NCBI RefSeq assembly: GCF_910592395.1
Contig: NC_088316.1
Coordinates: 15,438,001-15,502,000 of the forward strand
DNA: 64,000 bases
Reading direction: 5' to 3'
Source: Lineus longissimus
Taxonomy: Eukaryota; Nemertea; Pilidiophora; Heteronemertea; Lineidae
Below the pieces are notes generated by a model, which searched no databases, was not told the DNA's origin, and saw nothing but the letters and a program-made list of their open reading frames with translations. Position 1 is the stretch's first letter, and each line of letters starts with the position of its first letter. Both the position numbers and the translations under genes were made by a program. Shown one piece after another: positions 1-13,084 of this stretch.

Positions 1-1281
1 CGATTCTATGTAATGTAATACCATCAACGTGCTACGAAGCATATATATTCCATTGATTGGTGATATTGAAAACCAATGAATTTAGTCTTGAACGGGGTTT
101 CCAGTGGAAATAGTCCAATAGGCCTGTAGCTGGCCGGCTATTTGGTCTTGGGGGAGTTAAACACAATGGCTCGGACTGTTCAACCTCTTTCCCACTTTCG
201 TTGGATGAGAAAAAGAGCATCCACTTGGAGAAAAGCTGAATAAAGTATGTATCTGAAAATGTTTTACGGTAAATTTAATTTGTCTAGTCGCACCATAATA
301 AACACGATAAATACTCAAATTCTTCTTCTTTTGTATCTTGACAAGACTTGATACTGAAAGTTAGCCTGCAAGAAATGAAGGTGAAAAATATCATTATTAC
401 GTCATCAACAGAGAAGTTCAAGCTGAAATCAGTTAGCTAATGTCACGCTTGATATTGTCTTATCATGAGGTGACTTAAAAATGGGTGCAAACACAGGTGT
501 TTATGTACAGTTTGGATGACAAACGCTATCGTTGTCACATAAAATTTAAAGCTGCCCTTTGGACATCTTGGCCCACCTGGTATTGACGTTGCAAGCCAAA
601 GGAAGCCTAGGTGCCCGTTGGCACACATCTGGAAAAAAAACTGTCACTCAAACGTCTGCTAATTCCAACTTTGTCAAACTAGATGGCAATAGTCTAAGAT
701 ATATGTAGGTCAAACATCACTGAACTGCACAGCACTAGTGAATCCAAAGATGATACGCGACTAGTGAATAAGTGAAGTCTGGACCTTACCACCGTTCCTT
801 GGATAAAAAGCTGGCAATCCTAGAGGTGACTGCACTTTGTCCTGTCAGCAACAGAATCGTCTACACGTTCAGTAGGAAAGCTGATATTACGATGGATGCC
901 AGGAATAGGATAATGAGACCTGAAACGAAGAGATGATGTTGAATGTTTAACCTATGATGAATTAACTTGGAATCTGAAACGCAGAAACGATGTCTGGAAG
1001 GTCTAGCTCCCTGCATCATGCTGACGACCCAGCCTGTCCTCCGAATGAAGGAAGAGAGCACTCCCTAGGAATGCTCTGAAGTGGACACTACATGATAGAA
1101 TGAGCCCTTGCCGCTCGAAGGCAATCAAAAGATATGGCCACTGACTGACAGAAGCAATTGTAAAATGGCAAATTAAACATACAAACACAACTGGTAATTT
1201 AATTGAAATCGTGGCAAAAGGTCATCTGGTTTTGACGTGAGAGTTGAGGCAGGTGTTAGATGGTATTTTTCTTCTCGGCAG
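1..1281. other. Non-coding stretch
   Basis: AT-rich sequence. All open frames are short, and none has convincing protein character or paired splice signals. I see no RNA gene or mobile element here. Confidence 0.5.
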
Positions 1282-1472
1282 CAATCTCACAAGGTGTTGA
1301 TTATGACCATGCATTGACCTATAGCATTGCAAGCGATGCTTTCGACAAAAAAGGACTGAATCCAACCGTCGACAACATAAATCCCGGGAATCCATCGCGG
1401 ACGTTTCGGCCTCGAGGCGACCCTGATGAAATGATGCTTCCTGACACCAGATCGCCTGACTATCACGGCTGA
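1282..1472 (+). CDS. Candidate terminal exon, unknown protein
   Basis: A polypyrimidine-rich acceptor (tttttcttctcggcag) precedes an open frame of about 63 codons that ends at TGA. The predicted tail is polar and proline/aspartate-rich and ends SPDYHG, which would suit a disordered C-terminus. The exon would begin in phase 1. No matching upstream exon was found. The same stretch is also open in two minus-strand frames, so the choice of strand rests on the acceptor and the composition. I do not recognise a family. Confidence 0.22.
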
Positions 1473-3592
1473 GAAGTTTGCTACTTTTCCCACGTGATTT
1501 CAGGCTATCCAACGATGCTCCGAGCGCCATCGAGACCTCCCGATCGATGATCGAACACCAATACATGCTTGCCTATAGCTAGGATACACTGTGAGTACAT
1601 TAGCAACAGCCGTCTCGTAAACTATGATAGTCGGTGTTCAGGGCGAAATTAATACCATTACCAATGAAAGATTCTGATTTTCCGTTGGTTTTATTCGTGA
1701 ATACGCTGATGATATGATTGTGATTCGCAGTGATTGACCATCGATAGATGCCTTCTTACACAGTGAGTATGCTTTAAATATCATAATGATGACAGTGTTG
1801 TTCCTTGTAATAGTATATAGTGTACATTTTTGAATCCGCGGGATGCCATGCTGAACGAATGATGGGTACGTTTTCAAACGTAACGAACCTTCTTCAACAG
1901 TTTCGTTACGGTGAGCCACGTGCATATGTGGGAGAATGGACATGAGCACTGTAAGCATCCTTTCGACAATCCCACTGTGGGGTTCAGTGTAAAAGGTAAA
2001 ACTGATATCTTTCCTCTCAAATCTCTCGCAATTTCTGGTGATTGAAATGAGGACAGAATAAAAGTGGTGCATGCTTGCTGTTCTCCACTTAATCCAACCA
2101 TGGCTACGTCTTGCAGTGAAGTGCAGTGTTCAATGAATGAAAGTCGATGGTTGCATTTCGTGATGGGAATTTGAATTCCGATACATACAAGCCCCGTAAC
2201 AAGCTTGACAATACCTTGACAGCACTGGACACACATACATGTACCTTCTGATATCGGACATTAAGATCGGTTTTGTAGTCTATTCAGCTTCATGATCTGT
2301 ATACTTGAACGACTGTTTAAAGTGTACCCATTCTGACATAACCAGTGATTTTCAATATACGCCGCCTCTCTGGGTCTAGGCAAGTACCTACTCTTATGTG
2401 TTGGAGGTACATTTGTACTTCTGCGGAGAAGATGGGCGAATTTAGCACCCGGGACTCAACCTTCAAGCAGGTTCCACCACGAGCATCCCACGTGATGGTC
2501 ACCTTTAGGAATTGATCCCCCACAACAACCATATTGGGCTCATCACAGCTTTGGCTTAAATAGATCAGTAGTCTGTGTCCAATCAATAATGATGGGCCAG
2601 ACAATCAATATTTGCTTACTCTTCCCGTGTGTACATTGATGGTGTACACTCTACAGTGTCTGTCTTCCTTTGGTAGGAACCTTGTAATTTAAGTCCTCAG
2701 TTGCCAAATAGATTAACTTAAAAGGTACCTTATTCATGCGGACGGATACCAGTGCTGGGAGAACGAAAGCTGCAGTTGTCAAAACAACCATTTTGTCTTT
2801 GGAATGAATGTCAAGGTGAAGGTGTTTGATGAAGAAAAGGGCTTGAAAGGCAGAGCCTTTTTGAATGGAAGCTGAAATGAGGAAGGCTTCGTGCGGGGCT
2901 CCATGTGACCGAGGAGCTATTTTGAGTATGGCATTTTGCAGCAGCTCTTGCTTTCTGGATGATAGGCAAAATGAGACAGGCCTGCCATTCTGTATGGAAG
3001 TCATAGATATGCCGACCCGGTCGACAGGCAGGCAGTCACTGACCTCTGATTTCTATTCACCCTCAAGGAAAAGGTGAGCTGCGTACAGTGCAATCTGTTG
3101 AAACAACCAGTCATCTTAACGTGGCGACCGCCTATGTCACCTCAGGCTGCTGTCAATCGTGTCAGTGTCACTAGCAACCTTAATCCCATCCTGGCTGTGG
3201 TGTTGCCATGGAAACACATGCCTTGATGTTGCTGGTCTCATTACAAATACCCTAAGAGCACGTGGAATGTAAAATGCTTGTCGAGCGAATCATCCACTAG
3301 CCGAGTAGTATATCAACCCAAGCGTCCGTTGGTCGCCTCTGATTGACTTTTAGGAAGCCTTTCTTTGGATTGGTACAAAAAGGTGGATCTTTATCGGAAT
3401 ATTGTAGAGGCGACCCCTTAATTCGTTTTTTACGTTTTCTGTGTTTCTCCATTCGCTTAATACGTTTTCTCTGTTCTTCGGCTTCTGCATCCAGAAGCCA
3501 TTCTGATCTGTAATGATTGAATTAATGTGACTGGTGAAAAAGTCCACGTGTAGTGACGAACTTTTACGACTAAACATAGACGGTCATCTTAG
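1473..3592. other. Non-coding stretch with several chance-length frames
   Basis: Overlapping minus-strand frames of 117-144 codons lie at 1638-2236 and 2651-3004. They compete with each other and with plus-strand frames, have no recognisable domain and lack paired splice sites. I do not call them genes. A perfect RFX-type X-box palindrome lies at 3202-3215. Confidence 0.4.
3202..3215. promoter_or_regulatory. RFX X-box-like site
   Basis: The 14-mer GTTGCCATGGAAAC matches the palindromic X-box bound by RFX factors in many ciliary gene promoters (established knowledge). It lies about 390 bp upstream of a weak coding candidate at 3593. Whether it is functional is unknown. Confidence 0.35.
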
Positions 3593-4230
3593 AGTACGCC
3601 TAGGAATCTCTACTTTGCCCAAGAAGGTGGTTGCCCCAAATGCCTACAAGGCCCGACTCTCCTCCGCAATGATCTTCATCAAGTCGGCAAGAGTCTCTAC
3701 GAGGCCACCGAAAGGCTCAGCCGACTTGTACGCCGACTTATTGAGTTTGATACCAGCGTGTCGTGGATGGAGGCTGCGTCGACTATAGAGAAGAGCTGCA
3801 GGATGGTGGGGATCCAGATGAACCATGCTGCAGTCTGCTAACCAAACTCAGCGAGTCGGCCAGGTTCAGTGCGCGGTATTGCTCACTGGTGTTCTGGGAC
3901 AACTATACCAGATCATACTGTATCACCCCTCCTACAGCAGGGAATCAAAGCTGAAAGATCAAATATGCTACATTTCGATTGGCGATTCCATGATATATCG
4001 ACATGCGTTTATTTTTACTAGGAGTCGTCTGTTTGGATTGGTTTCGTGCTCATGGTAGAGATGGCGATTATGTCGAAGAATGATAGTGAGAAGGTGGGAG
4101 TCTGGAAACTAAAGTAAATTTTCTGCTCTCTAACATCAGCTCGTTCATCGTACTCTCCAAAGATGGCTACGCACCATCGTTACCCTATGTAGCTACATGC
4201 ACCTTGCTCACCGTAATTGTTTGCTTTATG
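3593..4230 (+). pseudogene. Candidate broken coding region, unknown protein
   Basis: After an acceptor-like site (cggtcatcttag) a frame of 82 codons stays open to TAA at 3839-3841. Its predicted product is helical and polar (for example the segment VGKSLYEATERLSRLVRRL). A second protein-like frame in another phase starts at about 3825. A third, open from 4090, runs through a hydrophobic segment (TCTLLTVIVCFM) to a strong donor, ATG|gtaagt, at 4230. The switch of frame without splice sites suggests a decayed gene, or exons I cannot order. A competing plus frame and a minus frame cover part of the same DNA. No family is recognised. Confidence 0.25.
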
Positions 4231-7200
4231 GTAAGTAAATCAAATAACGGATGGCACGGCTTCTTCCCTCATAGTATAGAGAGTGCGTTGAAGACCTTCA
4301 GGACGGACCTCATGTTGGAATTGGATATACGCAGAAGAGGTGCTTGCCATCATCTGCGTAGCATTTGTTTGCAACTTCACCAGTCTAGAGCTTGGTTACA
4401 AATAAAAAGATGTCTCCAAAGTGAACTATACCACGCCCAACTCTTCAAACCATGCCGTCACAGCTGTATTTAAGTACAAAAAGAACCAAAGGGCAATCCC
4501 TTCAAAACCAAGTGCCACCTATATCCTAAACCATAGCAACGGATCTCTCCTAATCCATGGCAGTTGCTAATTGCACCAACATGATCAACAAACCCTGCCC
4601 CTGGTCAGGCTGTATTTATTTCGGCTACCTTTCCGTTAATTACCGCATGACCCTTACTCTGCACGGGCTGTAGACACAGGAGAAGACCATAAAAACTACT
4701 GATGGGCTTTATCCTTAAATTGTGCACATCATCTCTCCATAAAAAGAAGAAGTCATTGTTTCTGACTCGGGAAACAAGAGTTCTCTTGCCAACAACAAAA
4801 ATTTCTTTTCCCAATAGTTTTCTTCGTCATTCCAAAGAGGCTGACCATCTCGTGATCGTGATGCCCTAACCTGGTTACTTAGCTCCTATCAAAGATATTA
4901 TTAACCTCATCAAGAGACATCAGACAGATTAGATTGTGACTGCGTAAGGACTCCTAAGGCCGGATGAAAGCTACGGGTGCTTCTTGTCCAACATCTTCGC
5001 ATATCAGCCTTGAGTCTTCTTCAAACACGCAATCTTCACAACCAGGACCAACTCAACTGATTTACCCAATAATATACAACTCGCTAACGAAGCCGGCTTA
5101 TACCTCCGAGATGCTTTTCACTGGGATCATCTTCCTATAATACGAGCCGGCTCATCTCCGGGAGGCAGCGCGGTGGAAATGGTTCCTATGAAGTAGGTTG
5201 GTGACCCAGAGGGCGAGTCAACTCGCTTCGAAGGAGTGGTCCGATCGATGGAAAAGCTCCTTGGTTACTGACTAACAGCCTTTTGATAGATCGACGCAAG
5301 TCAACTCGGCTCAAAGGGAGCAGAACTGAGGATGCTGAGACGGAATATGTCACTAGGATCTTGGTATATAGCGAACTACCGTGGCGAAATATATTGCAGT
5401 CAGAATCACACCGAACACTTGAGTAGATCTACCGTGCTAGAAACACCCCGAGGTTGCTGCCTGCCTTCCTGAAATATACCACTCTCTTGCTTTCTGTGAC
5501 CAATGACATTTGTATCTTACAGCAACAGTTTCAATGTATATTTTGCTGCAGTGACACATGCATGATAATCATGAAAATATCTGATATGCACTTGCGACAC
5601 CTACAAAATTATGTTTATCAAACATTTGGAGCAATGATGATACTGTTTTAGGTGTAAGATCCCAGCCTAATCTCAGGAAGTGATCGACTTTTAGGAACGA
5701 CTTCTTCATCGATTACTATTAAATTGAAGACATTCGTGTCCAACCTGTAAAAGCAATTAATTTCTATTGGTTTATCTGAGTGAGTTTCGACGTTTAAGAT
5801 ATGACTCTGCTAATTCCGTGTCCATTATCTTTCGCGGAGAGATTGAACGCACAACAGACTATATTCCCAGCAATCGTGGTCGACTTTCAACGCTGATAAG
5901 ACGCGCTCTCTCTCAGATCTGGCCGTTAGTTGTGAGTGATTAAGATCGGATAAGCATGTGACGCGAAGGCTCGGGAGGGGATGCTGAATAACCGCTGATG
6001 TATCTGACACAAAGAAGTATTTAGTCTTTTTCTGACTTGGGAAGGAAGCTGAAGAAACAATGGCAGGAATAGAAGGTAAGCCTTTACGGTGTTTTCAAGG
6101 AGTGAGCTGGAATAAAACAGTTAACTTCAACTTTATCTGGCGAATTTCGATTTTTCTAAGTTCTTAGTCACGCCTGACATTGTGACTTTTTGGAATACAT
6201 TTAGGAATATAATGGTGGGAATTGAAAGTAAGTAATTCTTGTGAACAGTTATGGTATGGAAGGAGCTGGCAAGGTTATTATATTGGAAAAGGTTTTGGAA
6301 TAGTTTCAGTGATTGGTTAAAAGGTTCTTGATAGACGGTACGTATTATGTACATTTTGGAGAATAATCAGTTGTAAATGGTACTTTTGTCAGGTTTTTGC
6401 AGAGTTTTGAGTTTTTGACCATAACCGTCTTGGAATACAACAAACTTGGACAACGATAGACGGGGATAGAAGGAAATAGATATGAATTCATCCCGACTGT
6501 TACATTGTCAGTATGTTTCAAGAAACACAACGGCCCACAAGGAGGCCATATCTTATCAAGTATTCTAGACACTACCATCTTGGAAACAATATACATGATG
6601 ATTTGTCTTGGAACTCATTTAGTTTTAGGGGAGTTTATTGCAGATTCAAATCCCCGGTGCATATTCAGCCATCTGATGGGCAAATCCAATTCCATTAATT
6701 TAAAGGAGCAAGCAGGGCGTGAGATACGTTGTTTTTTTTCATACGAAGATGACTTCCAGCCGAACCGTGACTTCTTTGAACAGAATCTTCGATATTCGGC
6801 CTTTTAGAACACAAATGAATTATCTATACCTGGTGTAAAGAAACGCATTTCACCACTACAAAGTTACAATCTATGATCGACCTAAAACATTTCTGACTTG
6901 GAAACGAGACTCGATCTATATTTTCTTTGCTAGTTTTGAAGAGTATTTTGTGTGTGCAATTGACGTACATTTGTATACATTGTAATGTGCATCATGACAT
7001 TGACCGGGACACGCCCTCGCCGATTCATGTATCTCTAGACCGACATCCAGGTGTTTTTTAACGCTCAAGCGATTTGAGATTGAATACGTTTTCCAGATAA
7101 TTAGGTGATTTTTCTCTCGTAAGATCGATAATGATGACACCAGTAGGAGATTTCAGTCATTCACTTGTAACACCCCTATGAGAATCGATAACCATTTTTT

Positions 7201-7914
7201 TTGTACCCGCCAACTATCAAAGTATAGAGATCCCTATACATGTGTAATTTAAAAATAGGGTTCCAGGCCGGGAGCATGTAACTTCTATGAACACCTGAAA
7301 AGTTCAAACAGTGTCGTCACGAAATTTGATTGGTCCGAAATAACCGTCCCGTGATCATTGGTCTTTGCGATTGATAATTTGTTGCTTGAACTGATTCTAA
7401 TCCTGTCTCGTCGCCTTAACATTTCTGAAATTAGGTTGCCATTATTTTCATACAAACACTGACTTATTTCCTTTTTCTGTAAACTGCGCACGCATTGCCT
7501 TTCATTACAATGACAGCATCGATAATTAAATGATCAGCATCGCAACGTAACAGTTCGATGACGTCAGTGATTTAAAAAGATCTCGTTTCCTTAATACAGA
7601 TGAGACTCAATCTCTGTTTTCAACGGAGCCTCGTAGAAACTTTGATGCAGTTGTCCAGAGATATCCACAGAAATGTTTACACTGATGCATTTTATTTTCT
7701 ACTAGGCAACCAACTTGAATGAGCTGTACAGCACACAGTGATACCACCCACCAGTTATAATAAAAACATATTTTCGCATTTACTTGGTACTCCATCGGTT
7801 ACTGTATTTAATCATGGGACGCGCAATCAGGAATGGAATCTACTCTGTGCGGTGGTGAGGTGAATAATGATCAGTCAGGCAACGATTCTCGCTCAATGGG
7901 CGGGTGGTGCGCTC
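4231..7914. other. Non-coding stretch
   Basis: Mostly AT-rich sequence. Open frames stay below about 100 codons and have no signal peptide, domain or splice pairing that I could support. No RNA gene or clear repeat was seen. Confidence 0.5.
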
Positions 7915-8277
7915 TTAAAAAACGGGTTTTGGGCCTCGGAAAAGGTCTCTGAAACTTTTTGAGCTTCCAATCATGTTATCAAATTCATAGTTTCGATGTT
8001 CAAAGTCGCACCGTACACTCAAATATTCCATCAGTTTGATTAGATCACGGCCACTGGTAAGTTTAGAAAAACAAAGTGAACGATACCTTGGCATTCCCTG
8101 TATAGGATTCCTTTTTCTAGATTTCAAAAAATCTTTATGGCCCGATGACATCCGGTCACTGTTTCCGTGATGTCCACAGACGATCTCGCCGACAGACGGA
8201 TGGTTTCCGGACCTGTCCGATGAGGGAGTGGATAGTGAATGGCATTCGTTAAGCGGCGAACCAAATGCGTTGGTCAT
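7915..8277 (-). CDS. Hypothetical 120-aa single-exon ORF
   Basis: A complete minus-strand ORF of 120 codons with A at -3 of its ATG. The product is polar and basic: Ser/His/Gly-rich in the first 50 residues, then a mixed charged region with KSRKRNP near residue 55, and ending RGPKPVF. There is no signal peptide, membrane segment or recognised domain. It is longer than most random frames here and no other frame competes over its full length, but there is no independent support such as splice sites or paralogues. Confidence 0.28.
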   Translation of the reverse strand: MTNAFGSPLNECHSLSTPSSDRSGNHPSVGEIVCGHHGNSDRMSSGHKDFLKSRKRNPIQGMPRYRSLCFSKLTSGRDLIKLMEYLSVRCDFEHRNYEFDNMIGSSKSFRDLFRGPKPVF

Positions 8278-9255
8278 TCTCCTTTGCTGGTACTAAGTGT
8301 TTAGAGCTCGATAGTTTCTTCCCTCAGCCGGCCTTATTTGGCGGTGGTACAAAATGTGGTGTTCTGCCCCCCCCCCTCCCCTACACACAAAACAGAGCCT
8401 ACTGCCCCCTAGGACCAAAAATTGAATGCGGCCCTCTACGAAACCATAACAGGTAAATTATTAAACTCGAGAGCATCATCATTTTCTGAAACCTTTTCGC
8501 GATCGTGATAATCACGACACTCCCCGAACATGAAAAGGTAGATTGCTTTCAGGCGGAATGACCTTGACCCAGCCTCGTGGAATATCAGGGTGCAAAAGAT
8601 GCCAGTTTTAGATAATTGCTTGCGGAGTCGCTATTTCTGATCTCATAATTGAGTTTCTCCTTCATCTTTAAACTCAATTTCAGTTTTTTTCTGTTGTTAA
8701 ACGTGCTCTCCGGATAAACCTGAGGCTCTAAAATACTGTAGTTTCACTGGTCTCAGACCGTCTCACTAAATTTCAACGAATTTAATTAAGAGGTCAGGGA
8801 CATGACTTCATGGCCATCGGACAACTTGGTGTCGCTCACTATCGAAATCGAAACAAGTTGAATGGCATCGAACATAAACATGCAATTTAATTTAAAAATT
8901 AAACGAGACTTACCGCTAAGTTGAAGTTGAATTGAGATGCTATCGAACCCTCAATCGGGAATGGAGTTAATAACATGAGGTAGCAGACGCTAGCCAACCA
9001 TTGTAGGCTGGTCTTTAATGTTCTGAAACAGTTTTAGATCGCTGAAACAAGAGTATGTTTTATTGTGCGTCCTCTGTAGAAACGAGCAAAACGCGGCTGT
9101 AGCTATTTTGGCACTTCTGTGAGACCAAAGTTTTAAAAATTTGTATCCAGCCACGCCTGCGCGCAGTATTCTCTCTGTTGAAAAACCAAGCGTTGCCTGG
9201 TTTGGATTCGATGACTCGGGTCGTTTCTTAACATCAGACGTACTGGCGCTCTTTC
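8278..9255. other. Non-coding stretch
   Basis: Contains a C-rich run near 8369-8385 and AT-rich sequence. The bases just before 9256 should hold the promoter or 5' UTR of the next gene, but no clear TATA box was found. Confidence 0.45.
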
Positions 9256-10432
9256 ATGCTGATCGTCTTTGTTCTTTCAGTCACTGTGACCTTCCACGAC
9301 GTCAGTGCGGCGCCAAGTACCAGCGGCCAACCCATCCCGACAGAACAGATCCTCTATCCAACAGGACAGGTGCACTCTCCAAAACCCAAGATGAAAGAGT
9401 ACAAATTTGACCTTCAGTTCAGGTCCAGGTCATTGGATAACCTTGAGGATGCGTCATTCGAGGAGCCACCACCATGTGACGCCACTAGGAGGAAAAGTAT
9501 CTGCGTGTCTCGTCTGCCTGACCCGATGCGGAGAGGGTCAAGGTCGGATACGATCCACTCGACGAGGGCGGGGAGTCTCTGTTACTACAGGCACAAGAAG
9601 AGGACATGCTTCATTGAGGTAAGGGATACTGATTTCAAAAGTAGTCAATCTTGAGCTAACGAACGATTCAGATGCCTGGTTCTACGATGGTCCTCATTTT
9701 TGGGCCTGGCTTGAAGATTTGGACTTAATGGTCTTAGATAGGTGAAACGAGAGAAGTACTGCCGCTGCGTTAACTTGCTATAAAACAAACGTTGGAGAAA
9801 CCAGAGTATGCGTTGGTTTCTAAGGATACCTGTATCAATCTGATAGTTTCTGGAGTGTGTAGATAATATCCTCGCTACTCACATAAGTTGATGGAACATA
9901 GTGCATTATTTTGATTACCGACGAAGATGCAGCTTAAAAACCATCATCCATCAGGATATTAAGATCACCAGGAAGGAGTTCGAGAAGCCTGTTGCCTTTG
10001 TGTCGTCTTATAAAAGTTGGATCAAACTGGTACGTTTCCATGAGGGCATGCTGCCTTCCCCATTATAATTATGATCAGAAAAATAAGGAAAACCATCTTA
10101 GGAGGTGGATGGCGGGATGGGGTCTATATCATTTCAGGATAAAACGTTTCAGTGAGCATTAGAAATTCTTGATTGTAGTACATTTCCCCATCAAATTTTT
10201 CAACTCACTCTTCACTCTTCTTCATTAGAACTGTTCGTTACAATGTATCATTAAAACCGCAGCCTCCTGGGAAATGAACACCCTCAAGGAATGCGTCGCT
10301 AATCGGAAAGACAATGCCCATCGGTGCAAACACAACGTAATAAGCGATTTCTTGAAACAATTACGCAGATGGTGTCTTGTATCACCATATGGCGACCACG
10401 ATTTTCAATGTGTCACTGCTCGTTATCGATGA
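9256..10432 (+). CDS. Secreted Cys-rich protein, unknown family (3 exons)
   Basis: Exons 9256-9618, 9955-10029 and 10229-10432 are all joined in phase 0 and remain open, giving about 213 residues ending at TGA. The first residues (MLIVFVLSVTVTFHDVSA) look like a signal peptide cut before APST. An acceptor-like cag at 9278-9280 leaves open a variant with an upstream signal exon. Exon 1 carries four Cys plus basic stretches (ATRRKS, DPMRRGSR, RHKKR) that could be processing sites. Exon 2 encodes 25 residues without Cys. Exon 3 has six Cys in the order NCSLQC, KEC, HRC, RWC, FQC. Donors are GAG|gtaagg and CTG|gtacgt; the exon 3 acceptor is ttcttcattag. I do not recognise the family. It could be a prohormone or a disulfide-rich extracellular factor; the short middle exon is the least certain part. 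Confidence 0.5.
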
Positions 10433-12092
10433 AATTGAATGTTACGGAATTAGAAGAGAATCTAATTGTTCTTACAAAGACCGTAAAACGACATAAGAGA
10501 AATCTGCAGTGATAAGACTTCGAATATCAAAATTGGATACGACACTCGGTTCCTGGGGCGCAAAGAAGTGTTTTCACTTTTCGATAGCTGTCTTTGCAAT
10601 GTTCAATGACTTTCTGTTATGACAAAGTACTATTATAAAGGTACGGTTGTTGCCCAGGGCCTGTTTTGCGTGATTACCAGTACATGGGACGCTAAAAGCA
10701 TAATGCATGTATCTTAACGGCCGCACGGTAAGAAGCTGTCTGTTTCGAAAGATGTGTTTTCTAAAGCATGGGACTGCACTTTGATTAAATCCCCCCTCAT
10801 AGAATACTGAACCTTTTCTTTACCATGAAAGAATCTTGATGCTATCATCCGAAGCTTTTAACCTGCAATGTCATATCTCAGTCGATCTGCTTACTTCATC
10901 CACATTGAACCTTTCGTTGCCATGGACATGTCTCGACGCTACCCTCCGAAGCCTGTCATCATGTCATCTTGTAGCCATGCTCTTTACTGCAATCATGGTG
11001 TGCTTTGGAGCCGTTCTTTCTCACCGTATGAGTTGTCGTAATCCTGTACCAAAGCTTCTGACCTGCCATCTTATAGTCATCACAGTTACTGCTTCCTCAG
11101 CGCAAAATAGAGCCACGGGCTCTTATCTTCTTTTCATGGTTCGATGGTGTCGCCTCTGCCTCATTCTGTTTCTATGGTAACCGATTTTACAATCAGATGT
11201 CCGAGCAAGGCTTCTCTACCAACGAAATAGGTTTCTGTTTAAAGCTGTAGATGGCGAAAGGAATCATAGTTGTATATATCAACTAAAAGAAACCATCCAC
11301 CATGATGTTGGAGATGGCACAGTCATTGTTCAGGTAACAAAGAAAGGAGTCTTACTTCGGGTTTACCGGTCATTTGGCTCCAAATCATTTGGCATCCAGG
11401 CGTACTGCAGTCTTTAGCAGATTGCTTTGGCGGCCATTGCTACATTGTCCCTTCAAATGTACATTTTGGGACCAATCATAAATTCAACAAAATCTACAAC
11501 ATAGTGGTTGCATTATAATGAAATTCAACCTCAAGCCATTGCCATCCAAAGCTGTGGCTAAACTCTCGCCTGGCGACAGAGCAACCGGTTCAATCTTTTA
11601 TGGACAACTCCATTAAGATTCTTCTCAGATTCCGTAAAGCTCCCGAATGAAATTTCCTGATTAACTTGTATTTCCCAATCCCGTCTCAATATGGCAGATC
11701 TACATATATGAATATTTTACCAAATCTGTACCATTTGTAACTGCCAATACGAACCTCTTGACCGTTCCCTTAAATTGCCTGCGAGAATGTATTGTGTCAT
11801 ACATATTTTATTGCCAGAATTTCTTGATCAGACTTCACCGAAATGATCCGAGACTCGCTTGCCTTGTCTTTCGGGTCAATCCATCATTATGGCTGACCCC
11901 GGCGGTCCCGTCTATCGGCCGATCAGGCTTGTTTATCTGTTTATTGCATAGGAAAGGAAGGGCTGGTCGCCCTTGGTGGACAGCTTAGGATGGAGGTGTC
12001 GTTATCGGGGTCTTGTCAGGTTATTCATTTGAATAGTGGTCTCTAGGTAATTTGAGTTTAAGCAGATGTGATAAATTGTCCGCCGTGATTCC
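10433..12092. other. Non-coding stretch
   Basis: The 3' flank of the Cys-rich gene. The longest frame (10836-11180, +) is rich in Leu/Ser/Cys with no organised domain and looks like a chance opening in pyrimidine-rich DNA. Confidence 0.4.
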
Positions 12093-12520
12093 TCAACCAC
12101 AAAACGCCCGGCAGAGCAACTTGAAGCTACCAAGCCGGCTGTAGCCGACTGTAGCCCAGTCACCTTCCACACTGCAGTAGTAAGTTCCATCACCAAAGTC
12201 CACCAAAATTGGAACTGTCATTTTTTCTGAATAAAGCCTGGTTTCTAGGGAGGTCTTCGTGCAGCGATCGTCGCTGTACTTGGAGCATTCCAGTTGCTTT
12301 CGGAAGACCACTCACACTTACATGAACATTTTGGCGACCATGGGACTTCTGTTAAGTCCCCCGCAGTTTCGCTTAATCCATCGATTTCGAGCCCAATTAC
12401 GTGATCGGTATTCTTGTATCGTTCCTGCTTTACCTCGGTTACACGCTTGATGACCATTGTTCTACCGAATTTAGCCGCGGGGTTTCGATAACTCCATATT
12501 GGCCAGTACTTACTCTACTG
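12093..12520 (-). CDS. Candidate extracellular-domain fragment in two frames
   Basis: On the minus strand a frame open from about 12520 runs for roughly 65 codons to a strong donor (TTCAT|gtaagt, near 12323). Almost immediately afterwards a second frame begins and stays open to TGA at 12093-12095. The second frame encodes a Cys-containing segment with LECSKYSDDRC, then DGTYYCSVEG, then LLCRAFCG. The DGTYYC motif resembles the F-strand Cys of Ig-like domains, but the spacing to the earlier Cys (about 35-40 residues) is short for an Ig V fold. The two frames sit too close for a normal intron. Either this is a frameshifted fossil, or these are two exons of different transcripts. Confidence 0.25.
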
Positions 12521-13084
12521 ACTCATAATTGCTTTTGAGCATCCTATCAGCGATGACCATAGGGTTTTGATGGCGTCAATGCACGCTTTCCCAAATGCCC
12601 CGCTCCCTTGGCAGATCTTCACTCGTAATTTATCGCCAAAGAACATTCAAGATGGCTGAATATATCTGATTACGCCATACTCTATCCCCTGTGATCAGCC
12701 AACGACCAAATATGGTTAAGAAGTTGGTGATTGCTGGCTGGTGTGAATCTAACTAACTGACTAATGCTATTTAGAAAATCAAGGAGCTGATTTGAGATGA
12801 ATGTAAAAAAGGCATGAAATTAAACCTGTTGTCTTATATTCGGTACCACAAGCGGCAATTTGAGGTTTCCGGTCTGTATTGGCCAATCGGACGTCCCCTT
12901 CGTTAGAAATGCCCAAAACGTAACGAAACTAAATACACTGTTCGACACTTGAGCCTGATTTATTTGCCATTACTGCATTATTATACGACCAACAGGACAA
13001 TGAATTCCCAGGGTTTTGTCGTTGTCCTCGATCGTATACCTAATGCAATTTGTATAAATCAGCCCTAATGTGTGAACTCATAGT

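Noticed and set aside
1638-2236. Overlapping minus-strand frames of 144 and 120 codons
   Set aside because: Two long frames compete over the same bases, neither shows a domain or splice logic, and base composition is not coding-like.
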